From NCBI RefSeq assembly GCF_037975245.1, contig NC_092581.1, positions 11,931,303-11,995,302 of the forward strand: 64,000 bases of DNA, in the 5' to 3' direction. Made by a program: the position numbers and the translations under genes. Under the pieces are notes generated by a model. The model was not told the DNA's origin. It did no database searches and saw only the letters and a list, made by a program, of their open reading frames with translations. Positions 24,801 through 37,212 of the stretch are shown one piece after another. Every line of letters starts with the position of its first letter. The first letter of the stretch is position 1. The stretch is from Apostichopus japonicus (lineage: Eukaryota; Echinodermata; Holothuroidea; Aspidochirotida; Stichopodidae).

Positions 24801-27800
24801 ATCAAATGTGTTAAAACTAAACTGTATGCATTGTTTTTCTCTTTATTTTCAGGTATTGCACACTGTAAAAGATTATAATAATATTTGTAATCAACTACAT
24901 TTGCCAGCACAGAGTGGTAACTCTGACGTCCTGCAACGAATGAGGAGAGGGTAACTACACCTTTTCAATCGATATTTTTCCCCTGTATCCCGAGAAGGTC
25001 TCATACGATTCCCACAAAATAAGTGAATGCTATTAAAAAACTTCTTAAGATATCTTCCCAAATTTATTTGTTAATCACTTAAAAGTCAGCTGGTTATGTT
25101 TCCTTCAGTCTGGCTCTCAACCCAACCCAACCTGACTCAACTCGACTGTCGTAATGTGGAAAAGCGTGCATAATCGAAAAGTGTGCATGTGTTCAAGACT
25201 ATGAACAAGATTCAGCTATATTTTAAGTCGCAATGGCCGTATAAGTTGCCATGGTAACCATATGCTCTGTTCATTGTTGATGTTATGGCAGCAGTGCAAG
25301 ACTTTCTGACCAAATTATAATTATATTGACAGGACATCTTATCTTAATGATTAATTTGTATGTACTGTATGAATGTATGTTTATTAGATACTCCTGCAAG
25401 CAGGAACTCGGGAAGAAGCCTCATTGGATTATCAAAGCCGCAAGCTGACCGAAGTCAGTCTCTTAGATTTAATATTTAACATCCATGATTATGAATTGTT
25501 AATTGTCAACAACTCTGTAACTGGACAGTATCTGTTAAATGATCTTTTAAATGTAGTATCTGTTAAATGTAGTATCTGTTAAATGATGTTGTATGACAGG
25601 ACCTCCTATCTTAATGATAAATTTATAGTATATGTTATTCATTCTGTTTACTTCATATTCTAGATACACCAGAGAAAGTTACCTTCAGTTCGTGGATCAT
25701 GTAAGAACCATCGTACCAGGTGTTTCAATCAGCAGCGATTTCATCGCCGGATTCTGCGGAGAAACAGAGTCGGAACACCAAGACACGCTGTCGTTGTTGA
25801 GACTCGTCCGTTACAATTATGCTTATCTCTTTGCGTACAGCATGAGACAGGTAAAATATGTTAGAAGCTGTGGAAAATTTTGTATGCCATGATTTAATGT
25901 TTATCCTGGAGGCATGATTTTAATTTGCCTGTTACTTTCATTTGAATTCAATTTGATTTTTCCACAAGAAGATTTAATACCTATAAACATATAGTTGATC
26001 AATTTCAAAAAAAAAATTCAACATGAATGTGTGCGGAAGTGTTATAGGATACTTTTGAGTTTATCACAGTAGAACACTCTCATAATGGTTTTAATGTTTT
26101 CCCTGGGATCATGATTAAATTTTGCCTATTAATTTCATTTGAATTCATTTTGATTTTTCCACAACAAGATTTAATACCTATAAACATATAGTTGATCAAT
26201 TTAAAAAAAAAAATCAATATAATTGTGTAAGGAAGTGTTATTAGAAAATTTGAGTTAAACAAAGTAGAACACTCTCATAATGGTTAAAAAAGGTAAGGAA
26301 ATGACAAGAATGAGAAAAAGAAGGAAGAAATGTTGTCTTACTCTAAATGCACATATATCATATAATAATGAAATCGTATTATTAATAAAATTACTGATAG
26401 CCATTGTTATAATATATGAGTCTGTATGCTACTCTTTAAGAAAAGAAACACCAAAGATAAATGCCTGGGGAAGGAAGCCAAATAACTTGATCCACTTTCA
26501 GCCTTAGTCCCTGTATGTTGTGACTGTAACCATACGATAATGTTACATGAAGTGAGTATCTACTATTTTACTGTGTGCTAATATCTCCCATCATGTTATG
26601 TAACATTCTATAAAATGAACCTTTGTCATTTCATTTTGGTGGGGAAGGTAGTAAGTTTCTTCAGGTATGGATAGTAATTCCAGAAAAAGGAAAAAAACAG
26701 ATGCAACACATGCTTGATGAAATATTCCAGTTTTAATACCGGCTTTCTTTCCTCATCAGAAAACCCATGCCTACCATCGGATGGAAGATGACGTAACCGA
26801 CGAGATAAAGAACAGAAGGTTAAATGAGATCATTGGTGTCTTCAGGCAGAATGTTCAAGAGATCAATCAACAGCAAATTGGACAAATCCAGCTTGTCCTC
26901 GTAGAGGGGGTGAGAGACACATTCAGTTTTATCAAGCGAGCAGTATCTAAAGAGATAAGATAAATTCACTGTCTGTTGAACATGGAATCCAAACATGAGA
27001 ATAAATTAGTCAGACAATTTTTTGTAAAGGGTTTTTGCCAAAGGAACTCCACGGTTAGGGTTGTGAAAATTATACACTCTGATTGCAATGTCAATGAGCA
27101 AGGAATGTTGTCAGTGCAACTAGGGGCAGAGGTCAAATGGCAATTTTTAATGTATGTATGTTAATAGTTATACTTTGTCATATTGGGATTTGTTGATGAT
27201 AAAAAAATAGTGACACCAGAAATTAATATTGTCTTGCTCAAGTTTTACTCATGATACCAGGAGTATTTATGAAAAGTTTAATATGAATTGTCTAATACAT
27301 TGTATGTGTAACAATTCAAACATGAGCTTTGCAAAAGTTTACTTTTATTTGTTTGTGATCAGTCATTCCCTAAGGGACATCTTCACAACCTAACTTCCTG
27401 GTCCTCCTTCCCTGCTCTTAAGCTAAACTGTACCTCTAAACTATTTGCAATTTTTCCCATGGAAACATTCTGTAGAAAGGATAGTAAAATATGGTGGACT
27501 CTGTTGGTATAAAACTGAAATACAAAAGGGAAACTTTTCTTGAGTTCTTTGTTTCTTTGTACTTTGATATTGAAGCGCACTACTATAAGCCTATCATTAT
27601 TATATCATAATGCAAAACAATAATAAAACCTTATTATGCAGCCCTCTTTCATTGAAATCTTGGTTTATCTAGAATTCTGGATCCTAAATGCAAACATTTT
27701 ACTCTGTTCTTTATAATTATAGAATACTGCACGTGTCTCTTCCCTTCAGCACAGTGCTAACATATGTCTTTTTCAAATACAGCAATGTCTGGGTTATTGC

Positions 27801-28880
27801 TACTACAAAGCACATGTTGGACAGTTGTTCCAGTATTTCAAATTACTTAACTCTACTCTGTATAAAAATAATAATGATTTACAATTACAATGGCAAATTA
27901 CCATAAAGTAACATAACTTTATCCAGATTTTTTGGTATATCTGGATAACATCTCTTCCCATACTCGTCCATGTAATCCAGTTTTCACAATAGTATCATCA
28001 TCCTGTTTCATCCTATCCTCTGTCATATTTCGTCACAGCCAAGCAAGAGAGATCCTAACCAGATGGTTGGCAAAAATGATGGAGGAACACGTGTCATCCT
28101 CAGTAATATTGAATCAGCCGGTGCGAGCACCGGAGACGTCCATGAAAACCATCTGAAACCAGGAGATTATGTGGCCGTGGAGGTAAGAAGCAGATAAACG
28201 ATTAGCTCTGGCTTGATATTAAATGTGGCCTTAACACACTTGTTTAATAGGCAATACAGCGCATTGTATATGTAGGGATGTCAGTTCTGTTCAAGCTGTA
28301 TGGAGTGCAGCTCCTTCAGGATGGGGAAAAATTTAGAGGAAAAATGTTTGTACGGAAATTGAGCAAACAATGATTTTTATTGTCCGACTGTATTACCTTG
28401 GATTAAAATTGGTCAAATTTTTCGATGACCTGTTCAATTGTCAATTGAAATGGTTTACTAAGGTTTTATGTGCAAATATAACCCCAATTTAAGCAAACCT
28501 TATTGGGAATGGCACTAAAACTTTGGATCACTTAATTTGAAAGATAACCATTTCATTGTTTCAATTGGTAAAAGTAACATTTTTAATTGTTTGTTAGAGA
28601 AATGTGATGGTTTGAAAATTTTCACACCATCACAATTTGCCCCAAAATCTTGGAATTTCTCTCAGAATACATTCATTTTATAATGTGATTCCACTTAAGG
28701 TTTGCTTTCTTCATTCTGTTTTAAGTCTATCAGAGAATATATCCTTTTGTTCTACAGATTACAGCTGCAACGTCTCAAGTCCTGAAGGGTCAGGTTCTTT
28801 TCCCGACGAAATTGCAAAAGTTTCCATTGGATCTGCAGTCTTGGAAGGATGATAGAATTTCAGAACAGGCTAGGAGTTAA
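18807..28880 (+). CDS. CDK5RAP1: tRNA 2-methylthio-N6-isopentenyladenosine synthase, CDK5RAP1 (radical SAM)
   Basis: Eleven exons: 18807-19248, 19852-19955, 20407-20542, 21241-21451, 22473-22593, 24069-24314, 24853-24950, 25664-25850, 26760-26909, 28039-28182, 28758-28880. All phases agree and give 653 aa (human about 601). The enzyme adds a methylthio group to i6A37 of mitochondrial tRNAs. N-terminal MTTase domain cysteines are C155 (YGCQMN), C191 (MTCAIRE) and C229 (GCMAER), ligands of the auxiliary [4Fe-4S] cluster. The radical-SAM triad is C304-x3-C308-x2-C311 (GCDNMCSYC), followed by [16 protein letters not shown] domain ends the protein, from about QIQLVLVEG to LKGQVLF. The first ~145 residues are poorly conserved; the opening 55 are rich in R/K and hydroxylated residues and could be a mitochondrial targeting sequence. 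Start chosen as the first ATG in the exon 1 frame with no in-frame stop downstream. Confidence 0.93.
19335..19450 (+). mobile_element. Fragment related to the TTAA MITE at 20574
   Basis: TTAAAGGTCAGCTGTATAGACCCCAA matches the left end of the 20574-20818 element in spaced blocks (TTAAAGGT, GTATAGACCCCAA), and the following bases share a GCA-GCTAT core and a run ending near a GACCTxCC motif. The right terminus is not found, so it is a decayed or truncated copy in CDK5RAP1 intron 1. The extent is approximate. Confidence 0.4.
20574..20818. mobile_element. 245-bp TTAA-bounded MITE in CDK5RAP1 intron 3
   Basis: Left end TTAAAGGTAGTCAGTATAGA and right end (reverse complement) TTTAAAGGTATCCTGTATTG, continuing CCCCAAAT on both sides, form imperfect inverted termini of about 28 bases. 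The ends coincide with TTAA at 20574-20577 and 20815-20818. TTAA boundaries suggest a piggyBac-type target, though the termini do not start with the usual CCC; superfamily assignment is therefore tentative. Confidence 0.65.
22310..22447 (-). repeat. Dispersed repeat, inverted copy 1 (CDK5RAP1 intron 4)
   Basis: The reverse complement of this segment matches 25383-25529 along about 140 bases, including CTCCTGCAAGCAGGAACTCG, AAGCCTCATTGG and AACTCTGTAACTGGAC. The two copies face each other 2.9 kb apart in introns 4 and 7. The shared sequence contains the small palindrome CCTGCAAGCAGG. Family unknown. Confidence 0.85.
23018..23092 (+). repeat. Short tandem duplication, about 35 bp
   Basis: TATATGTGGGC-TTTAATTCTGGGTTAACTTA occurs twice back to back with one or two changes, inside CDK5RAP1 intron 5. 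Confidence 0.7.
23719..23749. repeat. Perfect 31-bp palindrome of CA/TG repeats
   Basis: AAAATCACACACACA, one central C, then its exact reverse complement. It could extrude as a hairpin; it lies in CDK5RAP1 intron 5. Confidence 0.8.
25383..25529 (+). repeat. Dispersed repeat, copy 2 (CDK5RAP1 intron 7)
   Basis: Forward copy of the repeat whose inverted partner is at 22310-22447. It is itself bracketed by a direct repeat, GACAGGAC-TC-TATCTTAATGAT-AATTT, at about 25331 and 25597, which could be part of a larger unit. Between the copy and the next exon a short TAGTATCTGTTAAATG motif is repeated. Confidence 0.8.
25893..26283 (+). repeat. Tandem duplication of a ~195-bp unit (CDK5RAP1 intron 8)
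   Basis: Two adjacent copies (about 25893-26088 and 26089-26283) share long blocks such as TTAATACCTATAAACATATA and AGTAGAACACTCTCATAATGG. Differences are scattered substitutions and A-run length, so the duplication is not very recent. Confidence 0.8.
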
Positions 28881-31800
28881 CATTCATAGAGGCATAGAAA
28901 TTAGACAGTCAATATCTAGGCAATGATTTGGGGGCATCTTGCATCATAAAGGCTTCCCTGTTTGGTGGAATGGGAACTGTGACTGTGTGATATATGTCAC
29001 ACCTGAATTGAAATGAAACATACTGTTAACTTATGAATTGAAAAAAAAAATCAGAAAACAAAAGATATTGGGAAATTCTTATTCAAACTGGCAGTATTAT
29101 TTAAAATGCACCCTGCTTTGATTTTATTTTTGGTCTTATAAGGACTGTTATGTCATTGGTTTGGAGTTTGTGTACAATTTGTACATTTATGTGGTCAAAT
29201 TTGGGAATAAGTTGTATCTTATGGTATTGTAATTGGGGCAGGGGGATATTGGGAGGGGGAACATAACCTGACATGTGCTTGCGGTTGGAGCACACCCTTT
29301 GAGAGGGCATGTCAAGTGCTCCATTTTGGGAAATATGCGTGAGGTGCAAAATGCAAAGGGGCATTCCCTTGTAAGGGCATGCACTCTGCCTAAAACTTGG
29401 AGCCATACTTTTTCTGTAGAATTTGCATAAATGGGGATTTAGACTATGGCTGTAACTTGCTGTAGTGAAAGCTGAATCTGCTTTGCTGGTTCCATAACAA
29501 ATCTATAATTTGATTGGTTCTATAAGTGAATCCCTGGTTGCAGAGGGGGTGGGGGTGGGTGGGGGAGGAAGAGGAGGAGGTAGGGCAGTATAGGATTGAG
29601 CCCTGACTATGGACCTAAGAGAAATTTGAATCCCATTAAAGTCAAGAATTTCATTGCTTTTCTTTACATCGTTTATTTCTTAGTCTCTTTTCCTTTGACT
29701 TTCGCACACAATCACAAAAAGAACAAAAAAGAAAATTTTTCTCGGAAATCTCGTCCCTACCGCTTCATGTAATTGTTTCAAATGAAATAGTTTCATAGGA
29801 ATACCCCCAAAGGGCTGAATAGCTTGGTAGAGTGCAGGAATAATTCTAAGGTAACTTGTGCAAATCATTCTCTCTCTCTAGCCAATTTCTGTTTCTTTCT
29901 CAAAGTTTGATTATCATTTCCCACTCATGTTTGAGTTGTTGTTTTCCTTACAAAACTTTTAAATAACATATATGTGTACATATAGCCAAACTACACAAAC
30001 AATTTGAAAAACATGATAATAATTTTTTTGTTTTCTTAACATGTATTTATTAACTATGGACAGCAGGTAATTATACATACATAGCTCTTGTCATACTTCT
30101 TTTACAAGTATACCTGAAATATATATAGATATATATATAGAATACAGCTCAAAGACTTTACAACCTGACGATAGGACCTGGGTACTGCTCTGAAGAATTT
30201 CAGCAAGAAATATACAGCAACATTCTGACAGATATACATGGAGTTGCCATAGTAACTCTTAGAAAATAAACTTTGTTTTTCTTCAATGGATATTAACAAA
30301 CCACTGTACATCTAAGCTGCATGTAATTAAATTTTGTAGCAATTTTTACAATAGTGGATTGATGCATAGGTGGCAGCATTGGGCAACTAATATTACTCCC
30401 ATTCTGCTGATATCGACTACAATAATGTTTATCGCATCAAAAGGTAACATGCTCATATGGATCTTTCCCATGCTTTATAACTTAAAGTAAACATGGGCTA
30501 CAATGAAAAGTACACAAACAGGCAGCACTCTTACCAGGCCAAGTGTTACCGGGCCCTCACCCCTTCAAAACAGTGTAAACATAGCTGTTGTAAAAAGGGG
30601 TGGTTGAAGATTTACGATTATCCTGTAACTACTCTCAATGTGTATTTGAATGAGTAAATAAGCATTCTGGTTCATGCATCATAATAATGACATAATTTTG
30701 CATGGGACATCATAATGAAAGTCTCTAACCAAGGATGTAAGAATGTTGTTAAAATTAGAATAGTAGTTTGAACCTCATTACATACAGTATGAGGCCTTAA
30801 TTATTCATTTTGCAAATTTGTCCATTTGTTACTTTCAAATGAAACTAGATGCCAATTTCATTAATACCGAATTAACAAAGTCAGAAAGTTCACCATGTTC
30901 ACATTTTGTTTTGCTGTGATCAGACTTTGCTGTTTGGAGTATAAACTTACCCCCCCAACCTTGCCTCAATGTCCACCCTCGCATTTCTTTTTGTACAGCA
31001 ACCCATCTACCGAACACATGAAAGCAATGCAATTTTTGTGCACTTGAAGGATACATTTATCTGCAGCATATTATTCTCAGTTCTTTAATTAATGTATTAT
31101 AACACATTCTGTTACTAAATTTCAAACTTAGCATGTTTCTACCATCCTTGAATTTGTCATATACTATCCGTTATTCCCGTCCGGAAGGACTTCAGCTAAA
31201 AATCAAAGTTTCTAAAAATACAAACGTAATTAAACAGGTACTACTTTTAAAAAGTTATTGCACACTGCCAAAAAATTTGAACGGGACCAGGTCTGCCTGG
31301 TCGCTTTACCATATAATACAGATAAAATGAATAAAATACACAAAAATGATGTAACAATTTGGAAAAAACTATTTGAGCTCAGATGGAGCACAGATGTTGA
31401 TCAACAAAGCGACCATCTTGAAGGTGATTTTATACATTGGCATATTCGATTATGATGATATCTTTCATGTCAAAGGTCATATCAATGTTCACACAGATAC
31501 ACTTAATACTGAATGCAGTGTTTTCGATCTGTAATGTTCAGTTCAACTCACTTTGCATTGACATCATTCATGAATTTTCTATACAGTTAAAAACCTTGGT
31601 CGTCTGGTTACAAAATTGTAGGTCTAGATAATTCTGTTTATTCCTAGTACACTTATAGTATAGTTTGCTGTTTTAATGGACTGTAGCCTACATATTGTAA
31701 CAGTACAATATGTTTTCATAATATTAAATAATAAAGGACTCTAAGAGTTCTGTGGACATCATTTTCCATTTCCGTTGTGTTTGTGCCACTTTGTGCTTAT

Positions 31801-32473
31801 AACTGTGACATAAGACATAAAAACTAAAATGTCATAGAGATGACAGATGTGAGGTATTACACTGTGATAGGCTGGCTGGATATCATATCCACACTGTGGA
31901 GAGAATATCTCATCCTATGTCAGATAGCAGAGTGTTTAAAGTAAATACAAACAAATGTAAACCTTAAATAAACTATACCCTGGGATAATCCAGGATCAGC
32001 ATACTGAACGTCGATACTGATTAGGCAGAGAAACCTCGCACCATCAAAGGTGCTACTTATTTTATTCACCAAAAGTAGTATCATATCACTCTTGAGCAAA
32101 TCGACTTGAGTTAAATAAGTTGTCATATGTTGTAGGATATAGGATGTATATCAGCAAATATATTTCTCATACATTCCCATCCTGAACTGGCCATGCATCA
32201 AATACCTGTACATTTGCTATTAGTTTATCTTTGTACAGGATTTTGCAGAAATTATTCATATTTATGATAATTTTGCTGTTTCATTATTGGAGCACCAAGC
32301 TTGTAGCTTCTTTCATCAGATACTAAACAAAGACAAAACAGTTAATTAAAGGGACGAACGCCATACACACTACTTACAGTACTAGCTAACACACATTATT
32401 TATGGGTGTTTTTTTTTCGTTTTCTTTCTACATACAGACCACTGATAAAGAGAACAGTTAGGATTTGCTCAGT

Positions 32474-32845
32474 TTAAAGGGTGTGAAGACTCGCGCAAAA
32501 AGAAACGTCTCATGCCGGTAATTTGACCTAGTTTCGAATGAGGTGTAACAGAAGTGTTAAACACCACCATCGATCCCAGAAAATACACACACGGCTTGCT
32601 ACCGTCGGTAATTAGACACTAGTGTACAGTCAGTACATACAGCTGCGGTCAATACCCACAGCACAGTATACAAACGATACAGCGATGGACATCTCAGGTC
32701 CAGCGAAAGATGACAATAAAGGTATCACGTTTTATTACTGTCTGCATTTTGTAGCGACACAAACAAAACGTCACTTGCAAGCAACAGAAAGTGAACTTTT
32801 TCAGATAGCCTCACACGGTTTAGGGCGAGTCTTCAATGCCTTTAA
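32474..32845 (+). mobile_element. TTAA-bounded MITE, copy B (full length, 372 bp)
   Basis: Runs from TTAAAGGGTGTGAAGACTCG to CGAGTCTTCAATGCCTTTAA; the last 20 bases are the near-exact reverse complement of the first 20. TTAA sits at both edges. The interior holds a conserved body found in three other copies in this window (for example CATCGATCCCAGAAAATACA and CTGTCTGCATTTTGTAGCGAC). It creates the spurious plus ORF at 32622-33011. Confidence 0.88.
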
Positions 32846-33465
32846 TGCAGTATGGTCTAGAAATCATGAGGAAACTAATGTTGGGATAATCAATCAGACA
32901 CACAAAGGGATAATAATGGAAAATTTTAATCCTTACACAATTTTAAAAGCTAAGCTTGATTATATAAATCCAAAATTCAGATACTTCAAAATCAGACCAC
33001 TTGACATTTGAAATAACCATGAGATGGTGTCGCTCAATCTTCAAATAATACAACTATCGTAGCTGTACAGAATGAATGGGAATTTTGTTGAAGCAATATC
33101 ACTGGCACTGTATTTTCACCCCCAAGAAAAATTCCCACCACAGTAATGAGATAATAATTCTAGTCTCTTAAAAAGGAAGTTAACATCGAAACTCTAGCTT
33201 TTTTTTTTAATCTTATGATTGTCAAAAAAATCCCCTACCTACTGTAACTGAAAGCCTGCAAGTTATTGTATATGGAGGCAATGCAGTAAACAATCAATCA
33301 ATAGCATCAACTGAAAAATACATGATTTTAAACATTTTTTTCTAAATTTCAGTATTGACAGAAAATGTGTCTCTTTAAAGCAATGTGTAATTCTTGTATG
33401 GATCACAGGGTTCAGAGCACTTCACATACATACTGTAGTAGCATAGCTTAATGCCAAATCGACTT

Positions 33466-33515
33466 TATATATATCTATATCTATATATTTATATATATAT
33501 ATCTATATATATATA
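33466..33515. repeat. TA / TATC microsatellite
   Basis: About 50 bases of TATATA with interspersed CTATAT units. Confidence 0.9.
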
Positions 33516-36500
33516 AGTACAATACCTACTACGTACATGCAACACAAATCAATGAGAGGTGTATGTGGTGAGTACAGTGAAGACAGGAATTTATGGGTAA
33601 ATAACAGCAAGATGGAAAGTTTACATACTGGTAGCTCTTCTGAATACACTAGCAGCTGAGCAAATCTTTTTGTTATTTTGCTGCACACCACAAATATTTT
33701 GGTAGCCCAAATATGTTAGAATGTTCAACATATTAAAGTAACCTACTCTATGATGGTATGATGGCATGATTTTTTTAAGCTACAATTCCTAGAGTTTTTT
33801 GCTAAATTTTGATGGTAATACAAATATGACCAGTACACTTTCAATGTAAACAGATACATAAAACAAGAATTAAAAGTGTTTTCCAACATTAGGCAGATTT
33901 TAACATCTGACATCGAAACAGGACTGGTTTGTTCGACTTCCAAGAATCAGTTTAGATGCTAGGCTTCCCCCAGTGGTCATAAAGCAAGTCGTGCAAAACA
34001 TGGCAACCGCCATAGATGTTTTGTACACTAAATATTACGTTATCCAAGATCCTACCTTTGGGGGAATTCATTTCGAGAAAACTGATTTAACCCAGGTGGG
34101 TAAAGATGCCTGAAAACTATCCATTTTTATCTAAAATGAACAAAACTCAAAAGACAGAGCTATCCTCAATTTCACATTTCAGTCGAAATGACATTCAAGA
34201 TGAGAGAATCGAACTGAAATCATTCACAGATGGTTCCCTCTGATTAGATTTTCAGTAGACCAGTACTATAGGACCAATCCTGGTCATACTAAAATATTTC
34301 TCCTTATTATTGGCAATAAATCAGATCTAGTTAATTTCAGAATAATGAAGTTTGAAAAAAGACAAAAAATGATTAGGATTTTAACATAGCATGCAAAAAT
34401 ATATAAATGTAACAAAGCAATACAATATCAGGCAAAAAGGGAAAAAAAAAAAAATTATTTACAAAAAGCAAGAAATCTGGCTGTAGGAAATGCTCCCTAG
34501 TAATTTGTTAATCACATAAAGTTGGTCATTAAAAGAAATTAAATAATTTAAATTAATCTTGATGAATGTCAACATTTATATCTGTCAGGAATAAACAGTC
34601 TGGATCAAAGGACAGTTCTATACTGAATATTATTCTTTAAGTCTTTGTTTCTCCTATAACCATGGTTCAAAAATGCCATGTATGGGCAGCACAGGTTCAA
34701 TATTCACAGAGCCCACAGCGAAAAAAGTTTACTCGAGGCTAATAACTAATCTCGGCTGTACCGTCGGTAATACACAAAGAAAAGTAAATCTCTCCGGAAA
34801 AGCATTCGTAAGTTACAAACATATCCATTTCAATATGGCATCAGAAAAGCAGTAAAGTAAATTGATGAAAAAAAGAGACATTATCATGGGAAAAGTATTC
34901 TCTCTGTGAGATTTGGACTAACATTCTACTGCTGGTACACACATGATATAAACATCAGCATACAGCCTCTAGACCTATGCTTAAACTTTCATCTCACAAA
35001 AAAAGAAGCTCATCCTGACATGCTAACCTTCTAGAAAAGTAAACCTAGGCAAAAAGGGGTGGGGGAGGGGGGAACAGAGGATGGCTTTATCATCCCAAGT
35101 TTCGTTCCAGCTTAGAACTTACTGAACCTTCCTGTGCCAAGTCTCGAAAAATTTGCTTTTAGTCCAAAGTATGCAGATAATTACTCGGTAGTTTAGTTTA
35201 GTCAATAACAATGTTAACAAAGCCCTGATTAGTTGACATAGAATAGACTAGATTGGCTAACTGTAGATTGATATCTATATCTTGAAAATCTAGATAGACG
35301 TTGGGTCGATATTTTACAAAACGACAGATTATCCTAAGCTTTCAGGCACCTGTTCTTAAACTAATCCAACAAACTTACTAAAACACAATCAGTTCTTGTT
35401 CAAATGTATTTGATGGCAAGATAAAAAGAAGAAAAAAGAATTCATAGCCAATGTGCCAGCCAGCTGTTTTTAGCAATGTTTTTTGGTACTGTACAGCATT
35501 TTTATAGATCGACGAAATGGTCACAATCTCCTGCGTGATAGATGATTAAGAGGAAAAGAAAGGAATATCTCTTTTAACTTCTTGAGATTTTTAATTTGAG
35601 AGGAAGGCAAACAACTTCTGTTGGGATGACACACCACAATCAAGCACATACAGTATAACACACTACACACATACACACAGTTTCATACACTATAACACAC
35701 TACACAATTTAACTATCACATGTGCAGACTGTTCGGTATCTAGCATTCAATTGTTAAATAAATCAGCTATGATGTACATCATTCTTACTTACTCCACAAC
35801 TAAGAAATTATATAAGAAGAACAAGAGATTTCAACCAATTGTCAGTATGAATTCACTGACATGATTCCTAAAATAGTTAAAAACACACAGTTATGCACAC
35901 ACTCACAGATACTGTTTAATATTATAGAAGTTCTTAGTTGACAGGTGGGTTAAAAGGGTGACCATTTCTAATATAGTCTTGCTCACAAAATGCTATATTA
36001 AAACACAGCAATTTAAACTTCTACAAAAGGTAACACATCCACAGTCCAAAAACAACAACAAATGGAAAAGTGTAAGTTGAGATGTGAATCATGATTACAT
36101 TTTTGCAAATATTTTTTGATTTGTTAAAGATTTAAAAACTGAAAATGTACCATTTGAAATATATCAAGTTTCAAAACATCATGTATCATTTAAATCAAGT
36201 TAACTATCCCATTCATGAGATGTCATACTCTCAAGCATTCTCTTCTTTTTTATTCATCCTTGTTCTTCCATCTTCCAACTGTTTTGTTTTACTAACTGTA
36301 GACATCAATATACTAATATTTGACACAAACATAACATACTGTCTTCAGCCTTGCCTGGAAGAAGAAAGACTTTTCTGCTAGGAATGTTAACTGGATTCAT
36401 ACCATGCATACATTCTCTACATAAAGTCATAACTTCACTCACACACTTCTTGAAGATTGCCTGCAAATCTACACCTGAATAATTTTCTCGCAGTTCATTA

Positions 36501-36863
36501 AGGAAAGTTACGCCTTTAGCACTGTATGTCCAAGGTAAAATGGTTCATGACCCGGGTACCCCAACATTCTCTTTTTGTACTCTATACCAATATATTACCA
36601 TGCATAGTTAATAATGCTAACTTGTGATAATTCTGATAACAGAAGGCAGTGCTCAAAACATTGTACACCTCAAATTCCACGACTGTGTCGACCCCACTTC
36701 AGACAGGTTAGCAGGGAAGAAAAGTGGATGTTAACATGGATTTCATAACACTATCAGTAGACTCTATGGTATCAATTCACCATGACAACCAGTTAGATGG
36801 TTGAACCCATTCCTAAACATACAATCTGGAAATTCAAGCCAATTTTTACTCTCTTCTCAAACT

Positions 36864-37024
36864 ACACAGATCTTGCAGTAAGAGGACTTCAACAGTCCTT
36901 GTACTGTGTTGCTGACAGGCAGATCACCACTCACCGGGACAGGGTTTTCCGTAGTTTGAAGGAACTTGAAGTTTCCTCTCCAACTAGTGAGCACTATTGG
37001 GATGAAGACTGGCAGGCATTTTGA
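36864..37024 (+). other. Candidate orphan terminal exon
   Basis: After a pyrimidine-rich stretch ending CAAACTACACAG (36852-36863) an open frame runs to a TGA at 37022-37024. It reads like ordinary protein sequence (...VRGLQQSLYCVADRQ... RVFRSLKELEV ... ending HYWDEDWQAF) rather than AT-driven noise. I cannot name a family, and found no upstream exons between here and CDK5RAP1. A length of about 53 codons is not rare by chance, so this is a prompt for checking, not a gene call. It ends 189 bases from the RAB39 stop codon on the opposite strand. Confidence 0.25.
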
Positions 37025-37212
37025 AGTCATGATATATACACTGTTATCACTACATGATCAGAATTAATAGCAAATAAAACCTTATTGAATCTACTTCTGA
37101 AGGTGTGTTTTCTTTCAAGCCTCTGCTGCAATCTTCTGAAAGACATGCCTGCTGCAGCCTTCTTCCCTGTTTCAGACTCATCTTTGTTTTCCGAATGGTT
37201 TGATGAACGAAA

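Larger units (their letters stand above)
28881..37212. other. 8.3 kb tail-to-tail gap between CDK5RAP1 and RAB39
   Basis: Contains the 3' ends of both genes, TTAA MITE copy B (32474-32845), an AT microsatellite (33466-33515), a G-rich tract near 29544-29582 and one exon-like open frame at 36864-37024 (listed separately). No canonical AATAAA follows CDK5RAP1 closely; ATTAAA at 29635-29640 is one candidate. For RAB39 the nearest minus-strand AATAAA found is near 36250, which would imply a ~1 kb 3' UTR. I recognise no other gene. Confidence 0.4.

Noticed and set aside
32622-33011. 129-codon plus ORF
   Set aside because: Its first half is the body of TTAA MITE copy B; the frame is accidental.
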